From Alteribacillus sp. YIM 98480 (GTDB taxonomy: Bacteria > Bacillota > Bacilli > Bacillales > Marinococcaceae): 64,000 nucleotides of DNA. The notes under the pieces were generated by a model. The model saw nothing but the letters and a program-made list of their open reading frames with translations, searched no databases and was not told where the DNA came from. The stretch spans positions 248,001 through 312,000 of the forward strand of contig NZ_VTOK01000001.1 in assembly GCF_009765375.1 (NCBI RefSeq). Direction: 5' to 3'. Positions 42,437-51,608 of the stretch are shown here, in pieces. The stretch's first letter is position 1; every line of letters begins with the position of its first letter. Made by a program: the position numbers and the translations under genes.

Positions 42437-43993
42437 ATGAATATTGGAGAAATTCCCTCGAAATATTCGAGACTTGACCCACAGCGAACAGCATTGATTG
42501 ATATTTCCACTGATCGGCGTATGAACTATGGGGAGCTGGATGATCGTGTTCGGAGGCTGGCAAACGGATTTATAGAACAATTAGGTCTTAAAAAAGGAGA
42601 CCGCGTGAGTGTTTTATCGAAAAACAGCATGGAATATATAGAAGTTTATTTTGCTTGTGCACGAGCAGGTTTAATTATACAACCGCTTAATTGGCGTTTG
42701 AGTGTCCAAGAACTTAGCCGCATACTGGTTGACGGCAAACCATCGGTGTTGATTAGTTCAGGAGATTTTCAAGAAGTATGCCGCTCGCTTAAACAGAAAG
42801 TTGATGTAAGTCATTGGCTGGCATTTGGAGAAAAAAGTGATCGGTCTTATGAGCGTTTGATTAGTATTGCGTCAGATGACGAACCAAGACAATCCATTTC
42901 CGTTGGCAATGACGATCCCATGCTCATTCTTTACACGGGCGGTACTACTGGGGAACCTAAAGGAGCTATTCACACGCACAAAAGCTTTTATATGGGAATG
43001 TTAAACCAAACAGTCGCAGAACGTATTGTCCCTTCTGATGTTTATATGCTTACCGGGCAGATGTTTCATATACCTATTGTCCTCGCCCTGAATTATATGG
43101 CTCATGGGTGTCCTTTAGTTTTAATCAATTTTGAAGCAAAACAAGCCTTGGAAGTTATTGAAAAAGAACGGGTATCTGCTTTTTTGGGTATTACTACCAT
43201 GCTTAATTGGATGATGTCTGTCGAAAATTTTGACAGCTATGATCTTAGCAGTTTAAGAAATATTCAATACGGCGGCGGGCCAATGGGAATGAAAGTAGTG
43301 AAGGCAGCACTCAATGCTTTTCCGTGTACTTTAATTCAAGGATATGGGCAGACAGAAGGAATGGGGATGACCTTCCTTTCACAAGAAGATCACTTGAATG
43401 CGGTGAAAGGGGTCCGTCCTGAAAGATTGTCATCTTGTGGGCGTGAGGCATTTGTTAACAGTATTAGAGTTGTAGATTATAAAGGTGAAGCAGTACCTCG
43501 TGATGGCAAAACACCAGGGGAGATTGTCGTTAAATCAGACGCAAATATGATTGGTTACTGGAATAAACCAGAGCTGTCTAGAGAGACATTACGTAATGGC
43601 TGGTTGTGGACAGGTGATATTGCGACCTGGGATGAAGATGGTTATATATTTATCGTTGATCGTGCAAAAGACATGATTATTTCAGGAGGAGAAAATATTT
43701 ACAGTACTCAGGTGGAAAATGCAATTTATCAGAATGAGGCGGTTCTAGAAACAGCTGTATTTGGGGTTCCAGATGATGAATGGGGAGAAAATGTAGCTGC
43801 AGCAGTTGTGCTTAAACCTGGAATGAAAGCTACAAAGCAAGAAATAATGGAAACAGCAAAACAACATCTTGCATCTTATCAAAAACCTCGTTTTGTATAT
43901 TTCGTTGATCGTTTACCTAAGTCTCCAACGAGTAAAATATTGAAACGAGAACTTAGAGAAACATATGGAAAGGTGCACAGAAGTAAAATATGA
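42437..43993 (+). CDS. AMP-dependent acyl-CoA ligase
   Basis: 518 residues, ATG after AGAAGGAGGAATAG. ANL motifs: ILYTGGTTGEPKGAIHTH (about residue 172), QGYGQTEGMG (about 302), TGDIATWDEDGYIFIVDR, KDMIISGGENIYSTQVE and the C-terminal lysine in PKSPTSKILKR. It resembles long-chain/aromatic acyl-CoA ligases (FadD3/FadD17 type). It probably activates a substrate or pathway intermediate. It sits in an operon between SnoaL-like and SDR genes. Confidence 0.9.
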   Translation: MNIGEIPSKYSRLDPQRTALIDISTDRRMNYGELDDRVRRLANGFIEQLGLKKGDRVSVLSKNSMEYIEVYFACARAGLIIQPLNWRLSVQELSRILVDGKPSVLISSGDFQEVCRSLKQKVDVSHWLAFGEKSDRSYERLISIASDDEPRQSISVGNDDPMLILYTGGTTGEPKGAIHTHKSFYMGMLNQTVAERIVPSDVYMLTGQMFHIPIVLALNYMAHGCPLVLINFEAKQALEVIEKERVSAFLGITTMLNWMMSVENFDSYDLSSLRNIQYGGGPMGMKVVKAALNAFPCTLIQGYGQTEGMGMTFLSQEDHLNAVKGVRPERLSSCGREAFVNSIRVVDYKGEAVPRDGKTPGEIVVKSDANMIGYWNKPELSRETLRNGWLWTGDIATWDEDGYIFIVDRAKDMIISGGENIYSTQVENAIYQNEAVLETAVFGVPDDEWGENVAAAVVLKPGMKATKQEIMETAKQHLASYQKPRFVYFVDRLPKSPTSKILKRELRETYGKVHRSKI

Positions 43994-44054
43994 GCCAGTT
44001 AATTTTTAGGCTAGGGAAACTTTAATTAAAGCAAATAAATGAGGGGGTTATTTT

Positions 44055-44798
44055 TTGGGCAATCGTTTGAAAGATAAGGTCGCCGTCATTACAGGAGCTG
44101 CTTCTGGATTTGGAAAAGCGATGGTAAAAAAATTTTCTACAGAAGGAGCAAAAATTTTAGCTCTTGATATTAGCAATGACGTCGAAAAGCTTAAAGAGAT
44201 GTTCGACGGAGAAATCCATACATTGCAAACAGATGTATCAGACCCTGGACAAGTAGAAGCTGCATTTAAAGAATGTCAAAAAATATACAACAGATTAGAT
44301 GTGCTTTGTAATAATGCCGGTATTACAGGCTTAGTAGAAACTCCGATACATGAATATCCTCTCAATGAATGGGATAAAGTGTTTTCCGTTAATGTGAGGG
44401 GTGCATTTAATGTTTTGCAAGAAGCAGTAAAAATAATGCTGCAGCATGGAGGAGGTTCTATCGTCAACACCGGCTCTATTGGCGGTTATAGAGCGACTCC
44501 AGGATCATCAGCATACATTGTATCTAAAGGAGCTATTGTAATGTTGACAAAACAGGCAGCCCTTGAATATATCGATAAAGGGATTCGTGTTAATTCTATT
44601 AATCCCGGTACATTTAATACCCCGCTACTTAATGGGTTCTCCCAAGAGGCAAAAGACTTTTTAGCTGGACAAGTTCCAATGGGAAGACTTGGAGAGCCGG
44701 AAGAAATGGCGAAATTGGCACTTTTCCTTGCATCAGATGAATCCTCCTATATTACAGGTCAAGACCACATCATTGACGGTGGACGTTCTACGGAATAA
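44055..44798 (+). CDS. SDR family oxidoreductase
   Basis: 247 residues with a TTG start after GAGGGGGTTA; the first ATG in frame lies inside the fold, so TTG is needed for the N-terminal strand. The cofactor loop is TGAASGFG (the usual final Ile is Phe), then CNNAGITG, NTGSIGGYRATPG and YIVSKGA. LALDIS after the second strand suggests NAD. Similar to 7-alpha/3-alpha hydroxysteroid-type and sugar-alcohol SDRs, but the substrate is unknown. Confidence 0.88.
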   Translation: MGNRLKDKVAVITGAASGFGKAMVKKFSTEGAKILALDISNDVEKLKEMFDGEIHTLQTDVSDPGQVEAAFKECQKIYNRLDVLCNNAGITGLVETPIHEYPLNEWDKVFSVNVRGAFNVLQEAVKIMLQHGGGSIVNTGSIGGYRATPGSSAYIVSKGAIVMLTKQAALEYIDKGIRVNSINPGTFNTPLLNGFSQEAKDFLAGQVPMGRLGEPEEMAKLALFLASDESSYITGQDHIIDGGRSTE

Positions 44799-44823
44799 GT
44801 TGACACCCAAAGGAGAGGAAATG

Positions 44824-45279
44824 ATGGGTAATCTATTAACTGATCACTTATTGTCCAACATTGGAAAGAAAGCACCGATTAAGAAAGAATTGGTAACCCG
44901 AAGAGATATACGAAAATATTCGATTGCAACAGGACAGCGCCAAAAGAAGTTTTTGGATGGTGATGAAGCACCTCCTATGTTTCACGTTTCTTTATTTTGG
45001 GATGTGGTGGATATGGATCAGCTTTCACCTGATGGTGTTTTTATTGATCGTTTGCTGCCTGAATTCCCTTTAAAAAAAGCGATGGCTGGCGGTTTGAAAA
45101 TTGATTATTATCAACCTGTTTACCCTGGTCAATGGTTAACAGCAGCTCGAACATTAACGGATATTTATGAAAAGGAAGGTTCTAAAGGTCCGCTCATTTT
45201 CTATGAAATTACGATGGAGGTTGAAAATGAAGCTGAAGAAAAAGTGTTAACAGAAGTGACAACACGTATTTTAAGATAA
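44824..45279 (+). CDS. MaoC-like hydratase, FAS1-like dehydratase domain (subunit 1)
   Basis: 151 residues from the second of two ATGs, 5 bases after AAAGGAGAGG. N-terminal KELVTRRDIRKYSIATGQR and later LKIDYYQPVYPGQWLTAART match the N-terminal hot-dog domain (MaoC_dehydrat_N) that is non-catalytic in two-subunit enoyl-CoA hydratases. It is paired with the next gene in the same operon. Such heteromers (for example ChsH1-ChsH2 in steroid side-chain degradation) accept bulky enoyl-CoAs. Confidence 0.82.
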   Translation: MGNLLTDHLLSNIGKKAPIKKELVTRRDIRKYSIATGQRQKKFLDGDEAPPMFHVSLFWDVVDMDQLSPDGVFIDRLLPEFPLKKAMAGGLKIDYYQPVYPGQWLTAARTLTDIYEKEGSKGPLIFYEITMEVENEAEEKVLTEVTTRILR

Positions 45280-45307
45280 ATTTTTTTGAAGTGGCAGGTG
45301 TTAGAAA

Positions 45308-45712
45308 TTGACAAAAATGGCAGGCAATCCAGGTGATGTATTACCAGAACGAGCATTCAAACCAGATAACGTGCAATCATTTTTATATAATGCCGTACTA
45401 TTTAATGCCCATCGTATCCATTTTGATGAACCTTATACTACGGAAGTAGAAAACTATCCTGGCTTAGTAGTTGCAGGACCGTTAATGGGAGACTGGCTTC
45501 ATCAGTGTGTGCTGGAATGGATCGGGGATGAAGGGAAGTTAACATCGATCGAATACTCTAACCGCAAGGCAGCTTATATAGGAGAAACGCTTTGGTCTGG
45601 AGGCAAAATACTCTCTTGTGATGAGCAAAACAGGGAATTGGAGCTTGAAGTCTATATAAAAAATGAGAAAGATGAAAAGATTGTCCCTGGTACGGCTGTT
45701 GTGAAATATTAA
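45308..45712 (+). CDS. MaoC-like hydratase (subunit 2)
   Basis: 134 residues from a TTG preceded by GGCAGGTG; ATG at 45317 is an alternative. The second hot-dog domain carries the hydratase-2-like stretch FNAHRIHFDEPYTTEVENYP, with the Asp/His pair typical of R-hydratases slightly altered, and PGLVVAGPLMGDWLHQ. With the previous product it should hydrate a 2-enoyl-CoA. Single-domain length supports a two-subunit enzyme. Confidence 0.84.
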   Translation: MTKMAGNPGDVLPERAFKPDNVQSFLYNAVLFNAHRIHFDEPYTTEVENYPGLVVAGPLMGDWLHQCVLEWIGDEGKLTSIEYSNRKAAYIGETLWSGGKILSCDEQNRELELEVYIKNEKDEKIVPGTAVVKY

Positions 45713-45742
45713 CAACTAACAGATGAAAGAGGGAAATGACAC

Positions 45743-46912
45743 ATGAGTTCATTAAATGGAAAAGTGGCAATAGTTGGTGCTGCGGATACGGAAGTAGGAG
45801 TTGTTCCACATATGGGAGCGACCCAGCTTTGTGTGGATGCAGCACTGCGTGCGCTAGATGACGCTGGGATTGATAAAGAACAAGTAGATGGATTGATTAC
45901 ATGTAATTCGATGGCTGAACCTTATATGTATCATGCAGAAGCAATTGCAGAATATATGCAGATTTTTCCCCGTTATTGTCTAGGGGTTGGCACAGGAGGA
46001 GGCACGACATTTTCTGTTCTGCATCACGCGGCATCAGCCATTGCTACCGGGGTTTGCGATACCGTGTTAATTACAATGGCAGACAGCCTATACAGTGGTT
46101 TATCCAAAGAACAGGCGATGGCTATGCAGTCTTCAACGGGTCACCAGCAATTTGAAATACCATATGGTCCCACTGTTCCAGCATTTTATGCGCTTTCAGG
46201 GCAAGCTCATATGGCAGAATATGGGACTACCCCTGAACAGTTTGCAGCCATTGCTGTTGCCGGTCGTAAGCATGCAAATCTTAATCCCGCTGCACAAAAA
46301 CGGGATATCATAACAGTAGAAGATGTTTTAAATTCAAGAATGATTGCGGATCCTTTGCATTTATTAGATTGCTCTTTAATTTCTGATGGCGGCTCAGCCG
46401 TAGTACTTACTTCAGCAGAACGAGCAACTTCTTTTAAAAATCCTCCTGTCTATTTACTAGGAGCGGGAGAAGGACATAGTCACGAACATATAAGCCAGGC
46501 CCACAACCTTACCACTTCAGCAGCAGCAGAATCCGGCCAGCGCGCTTATGAAATGGCTGGTGTAGGACCAAGTGATATAGATGTCGCTCAAATTTATGAT
46601 TGTTTTACCCCAACTGTGTTAATTGAATTAGAAGATTTAGGGTTTTGTGAGAAGGGGGAAGGTGGAGCATTTGTGGAAAACGGTAATGTGGAATTAGGAG
46701 GATCGCTGCCAATTAATACACACGGTGGATTACTTTCGCATTGTCATCCTGGAAATCCTGGTTCTATGTTTGCCTTAACCGAGGCAGTAGCACAGCTTAG
46801 ACACCAAGCGGGTGATCGGCAAGTACAAGATGCTAAAGTTTCGCTGGTACATGGACAGGGCGGCATATTATCAAGTCACACTACACTAATACTTGGCAGG
46901 GAGAAACACTAA
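45743..46912 (+). CDS. thiolase-fold protein, SCP2/lipid-transfer (retro-aldolase-like) type
   Basis: 389 residues, ATG after GAAAGAGGG. Thiolase superfamily: KVAIVGAADTEVG at the N-terminus, GVGTGGGTTFSVLHHAASAI at about residue 75, IYDCFTPTVLIELEDLGF at about 286, and THGGLLSHCHPGNPGSM at about 331. The position where thiolases have the nucleophilic Cys holds GTGGG, so classical thiolysis is unlikely. Proteins of this type next to a DUF35 partner, such as Ltp2 with ChsH2-DUF35, are retro-aldolases that cleave 3-hydroxyacyl-CoA side chains. The DUF35 gene follows here. Confidence 0.85.
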   Translation: MSSLNGKVAIVGAADTEVGVVPHMGATQLCVDAALRALDDAGIDKEQVDGLITCNSMAEPYMYHAEAIAEYMQIFPRYCLGVGTGGGTTFSVLHHAASAIATGVCDTVLITMADSLYSGLSKEQAMAMQSSTGHQQFEIPYGPTVPAFYALSGQAHMAEYGTTPEQFAAIAVAGRKHANLNPAAQKRDIITVEDVLNSRMIADPLHLLDCSLISDGGSAVVLTSAERATSFKNPPVYLLGAGEGHSHEHISQAHNLTTSAAAESGQRAYEMAGVGPSDIDVAQIYDCFTPTVLIELEDLGFCEKGEGGAFVENGNVELGGSLPINTHGGLLSHCHPGNPGSMFALTEAVAQLRHQAGDRQVQDAKVSLVHGQGGILSSHTTLILGREKH

Positions 46913-46978
46913 CAAAGAAAGCTAAAATTAAAAATATCAGTTCATTATTTTAAAAAAATAAAAACAAGGAGGAGAACG

Positions 46979-47392
46979 ATGGCTGATCACTCCGGAAAAA
47001 ATTTTCCCACTCCAACCAAAGAAACAGCTCCCTATTGGGAAGGATGCCGTAATCATCAATTAGTCATCCAACAATGTCTTAAGTGTGAATATTATCAATT
47101 TTATCCAAGAATGATATGTACTCATTGTTCTCATGATCATATGGATTGGGTCACTGTGTCTGGTAATGGAAGAGTAGTTAGTTTCACGGTTATCCGAAGG
47201 CCCATTTCACCAGCCTATAAGGCAGAAGCACCTTATGTGGTAGCATTGATCAAGCTTGATGAAGGCCCGACCATGATGAGTAATATAGTGGAGTGTGAAC
47301 CAGAAAAAGTATTTATCGGTATGAAAGTAAACGTAGTATTTGAAGATTGGTCTGAGGGTATTTCTATTCCTAAATTCGTTCCTCAAAAGTGA
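46979..47392 (+). CDS. Zn-ribbon/OB-fold protein (DUF35), partner of the thiolase-fold protein
   Basis: 137 residues, ATG after AAGGAGGAG. An N-terminal rubredoxin-like zinc ribbon has all four cysteines (CLKC at about residue 35 and CTHC at about 48). An OB-fold follows (VSGNGRVVSFTVIRRPISPA, GMKVNVVFEDWSEG). DUF35 proteins act as CoA-binding partners for thiolase-fold aldolases and for acyltransferases. The pairing with the preceding gene is the usual genomic arrangement. Confidence 0.9.
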   Translation: MADHSGKNFPTPTKETAPYWEGCRNHQLVIQQCLKCEYYQFYPRMICTHCSHDHMDWVTVSGNGRVVSFTVIRRPISPAYKAEAPYVVALIKLDEGPTMMSNIVECEPEKVFIGMKVNVVFEDWSEGISIPKFVPQK

Positions 47393-47428
47393 TTTAGAAA
47401 TACAAAATATTTTAATTTGGAGGTTCAA

Positions 47429-49015
47429 ATGTACAGCGGTAAAGAAACATTTGGAAAAGTAGTAGAGCATCGTGCAAATCTTCGTCCTCATGACACATTT
47501 GTCCGTTTTGAAAATACGGATTTGACTTTTGAACAATTTCATCGAAACGGCAATAAAGCAGCAAATATGGTAAAATCGTTGGGCCTTACAAAGGGTGATA
47601 CATGCGCCGTTATGCTTCCAAATAGTCCTGAATTTCTCGAAACTTGGCTGGGGCTTGCGCGTCTTGGCGTAATAGAGGTACCAATAAATGTCGCATACCG
47701 TGGTGATCTGCTTACCTATATTCTTAATAAAGCGGAATGCAAAGCTCTTATTATTGATTCTCAATGGGTGGAACGAGTGAAATTTATTTCAGAAAATTTG
47801 CAACATATTCAGCATGTCATTGTCGTAGGTGACGATTATGATCCGTCTTTTAAAAAAATGAATTGGCATTCTTACACGGATCTTATCGGAGAATCTGCAA
47901 TGGATCCAGTACGTGAGACGATTCAACCGCAAGATCCTTCGCTTATTCTTTTCACTTCCGGTACAACCGGGCCTTCTAAAGGGGCTATACTGAGTCATAA
48001 AGCAAATTTTGCTCTTGCTTCTGCATGCTGCGAGCTAATGAGTTATGGTCCGGATGATTGTTTATTCACGGTGTTTCCATTGTTTCATGTTAATGCCAGA
48101 TATGCGACGATATTACCGGCTTTAATGGCTGATAGTACAGTTGTAATGCACAATCGTTTTTCTGCCTCAAAATTTTGGGAGATTTGCCGTACGGAGCACA
48201 TAACAACCTTCAATTATATGGGCTCTATGCTCAATATATTAATGAAACAACCGGAGCGGCCAGATGATGCTGATAATCCTATCCGGCAGATTCAAGGAGC
48301 TCCGGCGCCTCTTGAAATTTATGAAAGCTTTCAACAACGATTTAATATAAAAATTACAGAAGCATATGGTTCAACAGAAATAGGATTAGCTATGATTAAT
48401 CGGGCAGAAACGTTTCGAAAAGGTTCATGTGGAAAGGCTCTTCCGTTTTATGACGTGGAAATTCATGATGAGAATGATAAGGAGTGTCCAACTGGTGTTG
48501 TTGGAGAGATAGTCGTACGTCCAAAAGAACCGTGGATTATGTTCTCAGGTTATTATGGTATGCCAGAGGCTACGGTTAAATCCTGGCAAAACTTATGGTT
48601 CCATACAGGCGATCGCGGCCGTATGGGTGAAGATGGCTATTTTTACTTTATTGACAGGGCAAAAGAAGTGGTGCGCCGCAAAGGAGAAAACATATCTTCC
48701 TATGAAATCGAACGAGTTATTAACGAACATCCTAAGGTAAAAGAAGCGGCTGTCATTGGAGTTCCATCTGAACTATCTGAAGAAGAGGTGCTCGCTGTTA
48801 TCGTGGTAAAAGAACCAAACGAATTAAAGCCGCAGGAACTTTTAGATTTCTGTCAGCCCCGAATGGCTCATTTTGCTGTTCCTCGCTATATTCGTTTTAT
48901 GAAAACGCTTCCTAAAACACCTTCTTTAAGAGTGGAAAAATATAAGCTGAAAGAAGAAGGTGTTACATCAGACACATGGGATCGTGAACGCATCGGTTAT
49001 ACAGTTCATCGATAA
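47429..49015 (+). CDS. AMP-dependent acyl-CoA ligase, paralogue of 55301-56881
   Basis: 528 residues from the ATG at 47429, 5 bases after GGAGG; a TTG at 47417 overlaps that site. Motifs: ILFTSGTTGPSKGAILSH (about residue 175), EAYGSTEIGLA, HTGDRGRMGEDGYFYFIDR and RRKGENISSYEIE. In the C-terminal region the usual PKTPSGK reads PKTPSLRVEKYK, so the adenylating lysine lies in an altered context, as in crotonobetaine/carnitine-CoA ligase (CaiC)-like proteins. It is about two thirds identical by eye to the ligase at 55301. Confidence 0.9.
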   Translation: MYSGKETFGKVVEHRANLRPHDTFVRFENTDLTFEQFHRNGNKAANMVKSLGLTKGDTCAVMLPNSPEFLETWLGLARLGVIEVPINVAYRGDLLTYILNKAECKALIIDSQWVERVKFISENLQHIQHVIVVGDDYDPSFKKMNWHSYTDLIGESAMDPVRETIQPQDPSLILFTSGTTGPSKGAILSHKANFALASACCELMSYGPDDCLFTVFPLFHVNARYATILPALMADSTVVMHNRFSASKFWEICRTEHITTFNYMGSMLNILMKQPERPDDADNPIRQIQGAPAPLEIYESFQQRFNIKITEAYGSTEIGLAMINRAETFRKGSCGKALPFYDVEIHDENDKECPTGVVGEIVVRPKEPWIMFSGYYGMPEATVKSWQNLWFHTGDRGRMGEDGYFYFIDRAKEVVRRKGENISSYEIERVINEHPKVKEAAVIGVPSELSEEEVLAVIVVKEPNELKPQELLDFCQPRMAHFAVPRYIRFMKTLPKTPSLRVEKYKLKEEGVTSDTWDRERIGYTVHR

Positions 49016-49048
49016 AGTGGAAGAAAAATGGAGGAGGGGGAAAATAGA

Positions 49049-50395
49049 ATGCAAAAAATTGATGCAGCACAGGTAGTAGATGAAAGTAAATTTAATCGAT
49101 TTCATTTAAAGGTTTTACTTTGGTGTGCTTTTATTCTTTGGTGTGATGGATATGATCTTGCTGTGTTCGGATCCGTTATACCAAGCTTAACGGAAGAATG
49201 GAGTCTTGCACCTGGCACAGCTGGTTTCATAGGCAGCCTAACTTTAGTTGGGGCATTAATAGGAGCCTTTTCTTGTGGAATATTGGCCGATAAATTAGGA
49301 AGAAAGAAAGTAGTTATTTTTTGTTTTATTCTCTTTAATTTTATGACACTGCTCACGGGTTTTGCTCAAGGTCCCATTGATTTTGCCATATATCGATTTA
49401 TTGGCGGTTTGGGGTTAGGGGGTATTATGCCCATCGTTGTAGCGCTCACATCGGAATATTCACCCAAATCTATAAGGACAATGCTGGTTGGTGTCATGTG
49501 TGCCGGTTTTTCTATTGGAGGGGTCACCATAGCTTTATTAGGGATATATATAATTCCAAATATAGGTTGGGAATGGATGTTTTTTATCGGAGGACTTCCA
49601 TTGCTTGCCGTCCCTTTCATAATGAAATCGTTACCGGAATCTTTAAATTTCTTGGTAGCAAAAGGAGATCTGGAAGCTGTCCGGAAAATATTAACAGACT
49701 TAAGCCCTTCATACACTCCTCAAAAGGATGAAACATATGAAATAGTTTTACCTAAACCAGGTTTGCCGGTAGCAAAATTATTTGAAGAAAGACGTGGAAT
49801 CTCTACAGTGCTTTTTTGGATTGCAACTGCTATGGCTCTGTTAATGTTGTATGGATTAAGTACCTGGCTGCCTCAATTAATGGTAGAAGCAGGCTATCCA
49901 CTAACTTCTAGTTTAATGTTTTTATTTGCTTTAAACTTTGGGGCCATACTTGGTCAAATAGGAGGCGGCTGGCTGGCAGATCGTAAGGGATCTAAAGGCA
50001 TATTGGTTAGTTTCTTTGCTGGTGGAGCCTTTTGTCTAGTAATACTTGGGTTTCAGCCAGGAACCATTATATTATATGCTTTGGTAGCATTGGCTGGGGC
50101 AGGTTCCACCGGTACTCAAGTCATTAACAACGCTTATATTACTATGTATTATCCAGCATACGTTAGGTCTACTGGCATTGGTTCAGCTCTTGGAATTGGC
50201 AGGGTAGGTGCCATCATAGGTCCAATGATGGGTGGAATACTTTTAGAATGGGGTTTACCTACTCACCTTAATTTTATAGGATTTGCCATACCAGGATTTA
50301 TTGCCGCTGCAGCCATATGGTTTGTACAAGAAAAGTATAGTGATTTAAGTACCCAAAATATAAACAACCAATATTATGCCGAATCAGCTAAATAG
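49049..50395 (+). CDS. MFS transporter, aromatic acid:H+ symporter (AAHS) type
   Basis: 448 residues from the ATG at 49049 after GGAGGAGGGGG. Twelve hydrophobic segments; DGYDLAVFGSVIPSL in helix 1 is the AAHS signature and GILADKLGRKKVVIF is the MFS loop 2-3 motif, repeated as GGWLADRKGSKG in the second half. Relatives import benzoate, 4-hydroxybenzoate or 3-hydroxyphenylpropionate. It ends the long operon and gives a second uptake route besides the TRAP system. Confidence 0.9.
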   Translation: MQKIDAAQVVDESKFNRFHLKVLLWCAFILWCDGYDLAVFGSVIPSLTEEWSLAPGTAGFIGSLTLVGALIGAFSCGILADKLGRKKVVIFCFILFNFMTLLTGFAQGPIDFAIYRFIGGLGLGGIMPIVVALTSEYSPKSIRTMLVGVMCAGFSIGGVTIALLGIYIIPNIGWEWMFFIGGLPLLAVPFIMKSLPESLNFLVAKGDLEAVRKILTDLSPSYTPQKDETYEIVLPKPGLPVAKLFEERRGISTVLFWIATAMALLMLYGLSTWLPQLMVEAGYPLTSSLMFLFALNFGAILGQIGGGWLADRKGSKGILVSFFAGGAFCLVILGFQPGTIILYALVALAGAGSTGTQVINNAYITMYYPAYVRSTGIGSALGIGRVGAIIGPMMGGILLEWGLPTHLNFIGFAIPGFIAAAAIWFVQEKYSDLSTQNINNQYYAESAK

Positions 50396-50512
50396 AGTAT
50401 TTTAAAGCTTCTTGGAATGGATCTGTTTTACAGCAGGTGATTGAATGTTCCGTAATGTAAAGATTGGAAGTTAGTACAGGATCTTTCTATATATTTAGAA
50501 AGGGGTTATAAA

Positions 50513-51208
50513 ATGATTCAAGTCCAATCAGTTAAAAATTATATACATTGTCTTGATAAGTCATTTGATCATAATGAGAAACTCATACGGATATCGCAAG
50601 GCATGATAGAACTCTTTCCATTTAATGAAGTGCATCTATTTAGATACTCACCTCTTGGATATGTGGTAGAAGGAGTCGTAAAAATCAATTCAGAGGGTGT
50701 TTTTTATATCGGCCATGTGAGGGATGATATTAGAAATCTGCCCCCTATTTATAATGCAGTTAAAAAAAGAAAGTCTATTTTTATATCACAATGCGAATTT
50801 TTTGAAAAATATGGCTGTGCTTATACGAATCCAAATGAGCAAAACGAGCATCTCATCGTCCCAATTAGTTTTAGTATGAATGTTATCGGCTACTTTGTGG
50901 CGAGAGAGTGTAAGAAAGACTTTGTTTGCAGCGAAGAACTGCTAGCTAACACAACCCTGTATGGGAAACTAGCAGGTAAATTGATTGAGAGCAATATAGA
51001 AGGACAATCTATCAGTTGCTTGAGCAAAAGGGAAACCGAAGTCATTCAAAGAATTTCCTGGGGAGAAAGTATTAAAGAAATGGCAGTTTCTATGGGCATT
51101 AGTGAATTTACAGTAAAAGATTATATTAAATCTGTCATTAAAAAATTAGAAGTTAATAACCGTGTCGAAGCTGTGGCGGAATTACTAAGAAGAGGTTTAA
51201 TTTCATAA
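50513..51208 (+). CDS. LuxR-type HTH regulator with a GAF-like N-terminal domain
   Basis: 231 residues, ATG after AGAAAGGGG. The C-terminal 65 residues are a LuxR/NarL HTH: LSKRETEVIQRISWGESIKE, FTVKDYIKSVIKKLEVNNRV and EAVAELLRRGLI. The first 150 residues form an alpha/beta sensor that looks GAF-like (EVHLFRYSPLGYVVEGVV, HLIVPISFSMNVIGYFVARE). No phosphorylation-site receiver is present. It lies between the MFS gene and an aldehyde dehydrogenase gene and may activate either. Effector unknown. Confidence 0.85.
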   Translation: MIQVQSVKNYIHCLDKSFDHNEKLIRISQGMIELFPFNEVHLFRYSPLGYVVEGVVKINSEGVFYIGHVRDDIRNLPPIYNAVKKRKSIFISQCEFFEKYGCAYTNPNEQNEHLIVPISFSMNVIGYFVARECKKDFVCSEELLANTTLYGKLAGKLIESNIEGQSISCLSKRETEVIQRISWGESIKEMAVSMGISEFTVKDYIKSVIKKLEVNNRVEAVAELLRRGLIS

Positions 51209-51244
51209 ATAAAATATCATTAAAGACACCTATTCTTTATGTCA

Positions 51245-51340
51245 CTTTAGGAAAAGTTAACTTTGTGAAAAGATCAAAATACAAGAAAAACTAGGGCTTC
51301 TGCTATCAGGACTTGGCGAAAAGCCCTAGTTTTTTCTAAA
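51245..51340 (+). repeat. terminator-bearing repeat family C, full copy after the LuxR gene
   Basis: CACTTTAGGAAAAGTTAACTT, GTGAAAAGATCAAAATACAAG, then AAAAACTAGGGCTT and AAGCCCTAGTTTTTT as a 14-bp stem with T-tract. Here the element doubles as the LuxR gene's terminator. Confidence 0.78.
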
Positions 51341-51387
51341 TTCATTTTGGTAAATATAAACCAGCGTACATACCACCTCTTTTTGAG

Positions 51388-51572
51388 GGAAGAATCCCAT
51401 ATAATATTGGGAATATTCATAGTTTATAGAAAATTATAGTATGGAAGTATCGATCGGTGAAGGTTGCGAGTGATATGACCTTTAGACATTTCCTTAATTA
51501 TGGAGAAAAGAGGAGGAATGAAGTTATCAAAGTGTGTAGTTCCATAATAGATAGATTCATTTATTATGGAAT
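51388..51572 (+). promoter_or_regulatory. palindromes upstream of the aldehyde dehydrogenase gene
   Basis: TTCCATAATA (51541-51550) and TATTATGGAA (51563-51572) are perfect 10-bp arms 12 bp apart, about 37 bp before the start codon. Further upstream, TCCCATATAATATTGGGAA (about 51389-51407) is a related palindrome. Upstream of the second aldehyde dehydrogenase (61689), TTCCATATT and AATATGGGAA repeat the motif. Confidence 0.5.
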
Positions 51573-51608
51573 ATTATAAAAAACTTATGATAAACGGAGG
51601 TTTTTAAT

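Noticed and set aside
47207-47764. 185-codon open frame on the minus strand
   Set aside because: It is antisense to the DUF35 and ligase genes, which have strong family matches; its own translation resembles nothing.
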